Assembly (NCBI GenBank): GCA_945946765.1 | Contig: CAMEWS010000014.1 | Span: forward strand, 1-43,280 | DNA from: an uncultured Clostridia bacterium | GTDB lineage: Bacteria; Cyanobacteriota; Vampirovibrionia; Gastranaerophilales; Gastranaerophilaceae | DNA: 43,280 nucleotides | Reading direction: 5' to 3' | In this document: in pieces, positions 43,176-43,280 of the stretch | How the letters are laid out: each line of letters opens with the position of its first letter | How positions within the stretch are numbered: position 1 is the first letter of the stretch | Notes under the pieces: generated by a model | Database searches by the model: none | What the model was told of the DNA's origin: nothing | Seen by the model: only the letters and a program-made list of their open reading frames with translations | Position numbers and translations under genes: made by a program

Positions 43176-43220
43176 TGCAAGGTTTCCTTGCACGCCGTAG
43201 GCGTAATACGGCTTTGCCGT
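43176..43220. repeat. Three adjacent perfect hairpins
   Basis: TGCAAGG/CCTTGCA (43176-43192), ACGCC/GGCGT (43192-43204) and ACGGC/GCCGT (43208-43220), each with a 3-nt loop and packed end to end. The rest of 43015-43280 has no gene. Confidence 0.6.
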
Positions 43221-43280
43221 TGTGGTTTTGATTAAGCACAGTTTATTTTTAAAATAAATTTTGACAGCCTGAAATGAAAT

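Noticed and set aside
1-43280. CRISPR arrays, prophage, IS elements
   Set aside because: No regularly spaced repeats, no integrase, transposase or phage structural genes seen.

Overview
AT-rich bacterial chromosome, densely coded on both strands, with no phage, IS, CRISPR, rRNA or tRNA genes. The gene mix points to a gut-type, non-photosynthetic cyanobacterial relative (Vampirovibrionia/Melainabacteria, probably Gastranaerophilales). It has a diderm envelope (LptB and an LptF/G permease, a long AsmA-like protein), LL-diaminopimelate aminotransferase for lysine/peptidoglycan synthesis, efp next to accB, a flagellar export cluster with a flagellin, and several lineage-type small membrane proteins. 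This placement is inferred from gene content; no rRNA is present to confirm it.

Layout. 1-5.6 kb: a class III Fic AMP transferase, a small membrane protein, the UPF0210/ACT-domain pair, birA coupled to a secreted protein, and rpmI-rplT without infC upstream. 5.6-9.8 kb (minus strand): a phosphodiester-glycosidase-like secreted protein, an LptF/G permease, lptB and der. 10-12.9 kb: accD, accA and prmA. 13-19.6 kb: a PAS histidine kinase, a REC/degenerate-GGDEF/REC protein, then a flagellar block: a fused FliM/FliN-type protein, fliO, fliP, fliQ, a pilus-secretin-N-domain-like protein and fliR. 19.7-25.2 kb: an OPA-family sugar-phosphate-type transporter, an ArsB/NhaD-type ion transporter, a small membrane protein, dapL and pth. 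25.4-28.5 kb: a tandem-HTH regulator, a HAMP histidine kinase with a NarL-type regulator, and a candidate small RNA. 28.5-34.8 kb: a small protein, the AsmA-like protein, a WG-repeat-like secreted protein, a probable mono-ADP-ribosyltransferase, a tail-anchored lysine-rich protein and a 48-residue membrane protein. 35-43 kb: flagellin, an unusual CDF-CBS-CorC fusion transporter, a BaiN-like flavoprotein with folK, then efp, accB and accC.

How it works together. All four acetyl-CoA carboxylase subunits (accA, B, C, D) and the biotin ligase that activates AccB lie in this window. BirA has no DNA-binding domain, so biotin-operon-style repression by BirA is not expected. accC is separated from accB by a terminator, a promoter candidate and a structured GC-rich leader, which may be its control point. 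The two-component genes directly before the flagellar block could control motility, but only proximity supports that.

Most interesting items: the CDF-CBS-CorC fusion; the structured accC leader; a dispersed palindromic repeat that also occurs in frame in the birA N-terminus; a recurrent -10 box placed exactly 6 nt before the start codon (leaderless mRNAs); a probable R-S-E ADP-ribosyltransferase; and the secretin-N-domain-like gene inserted between fliQ and fliR.
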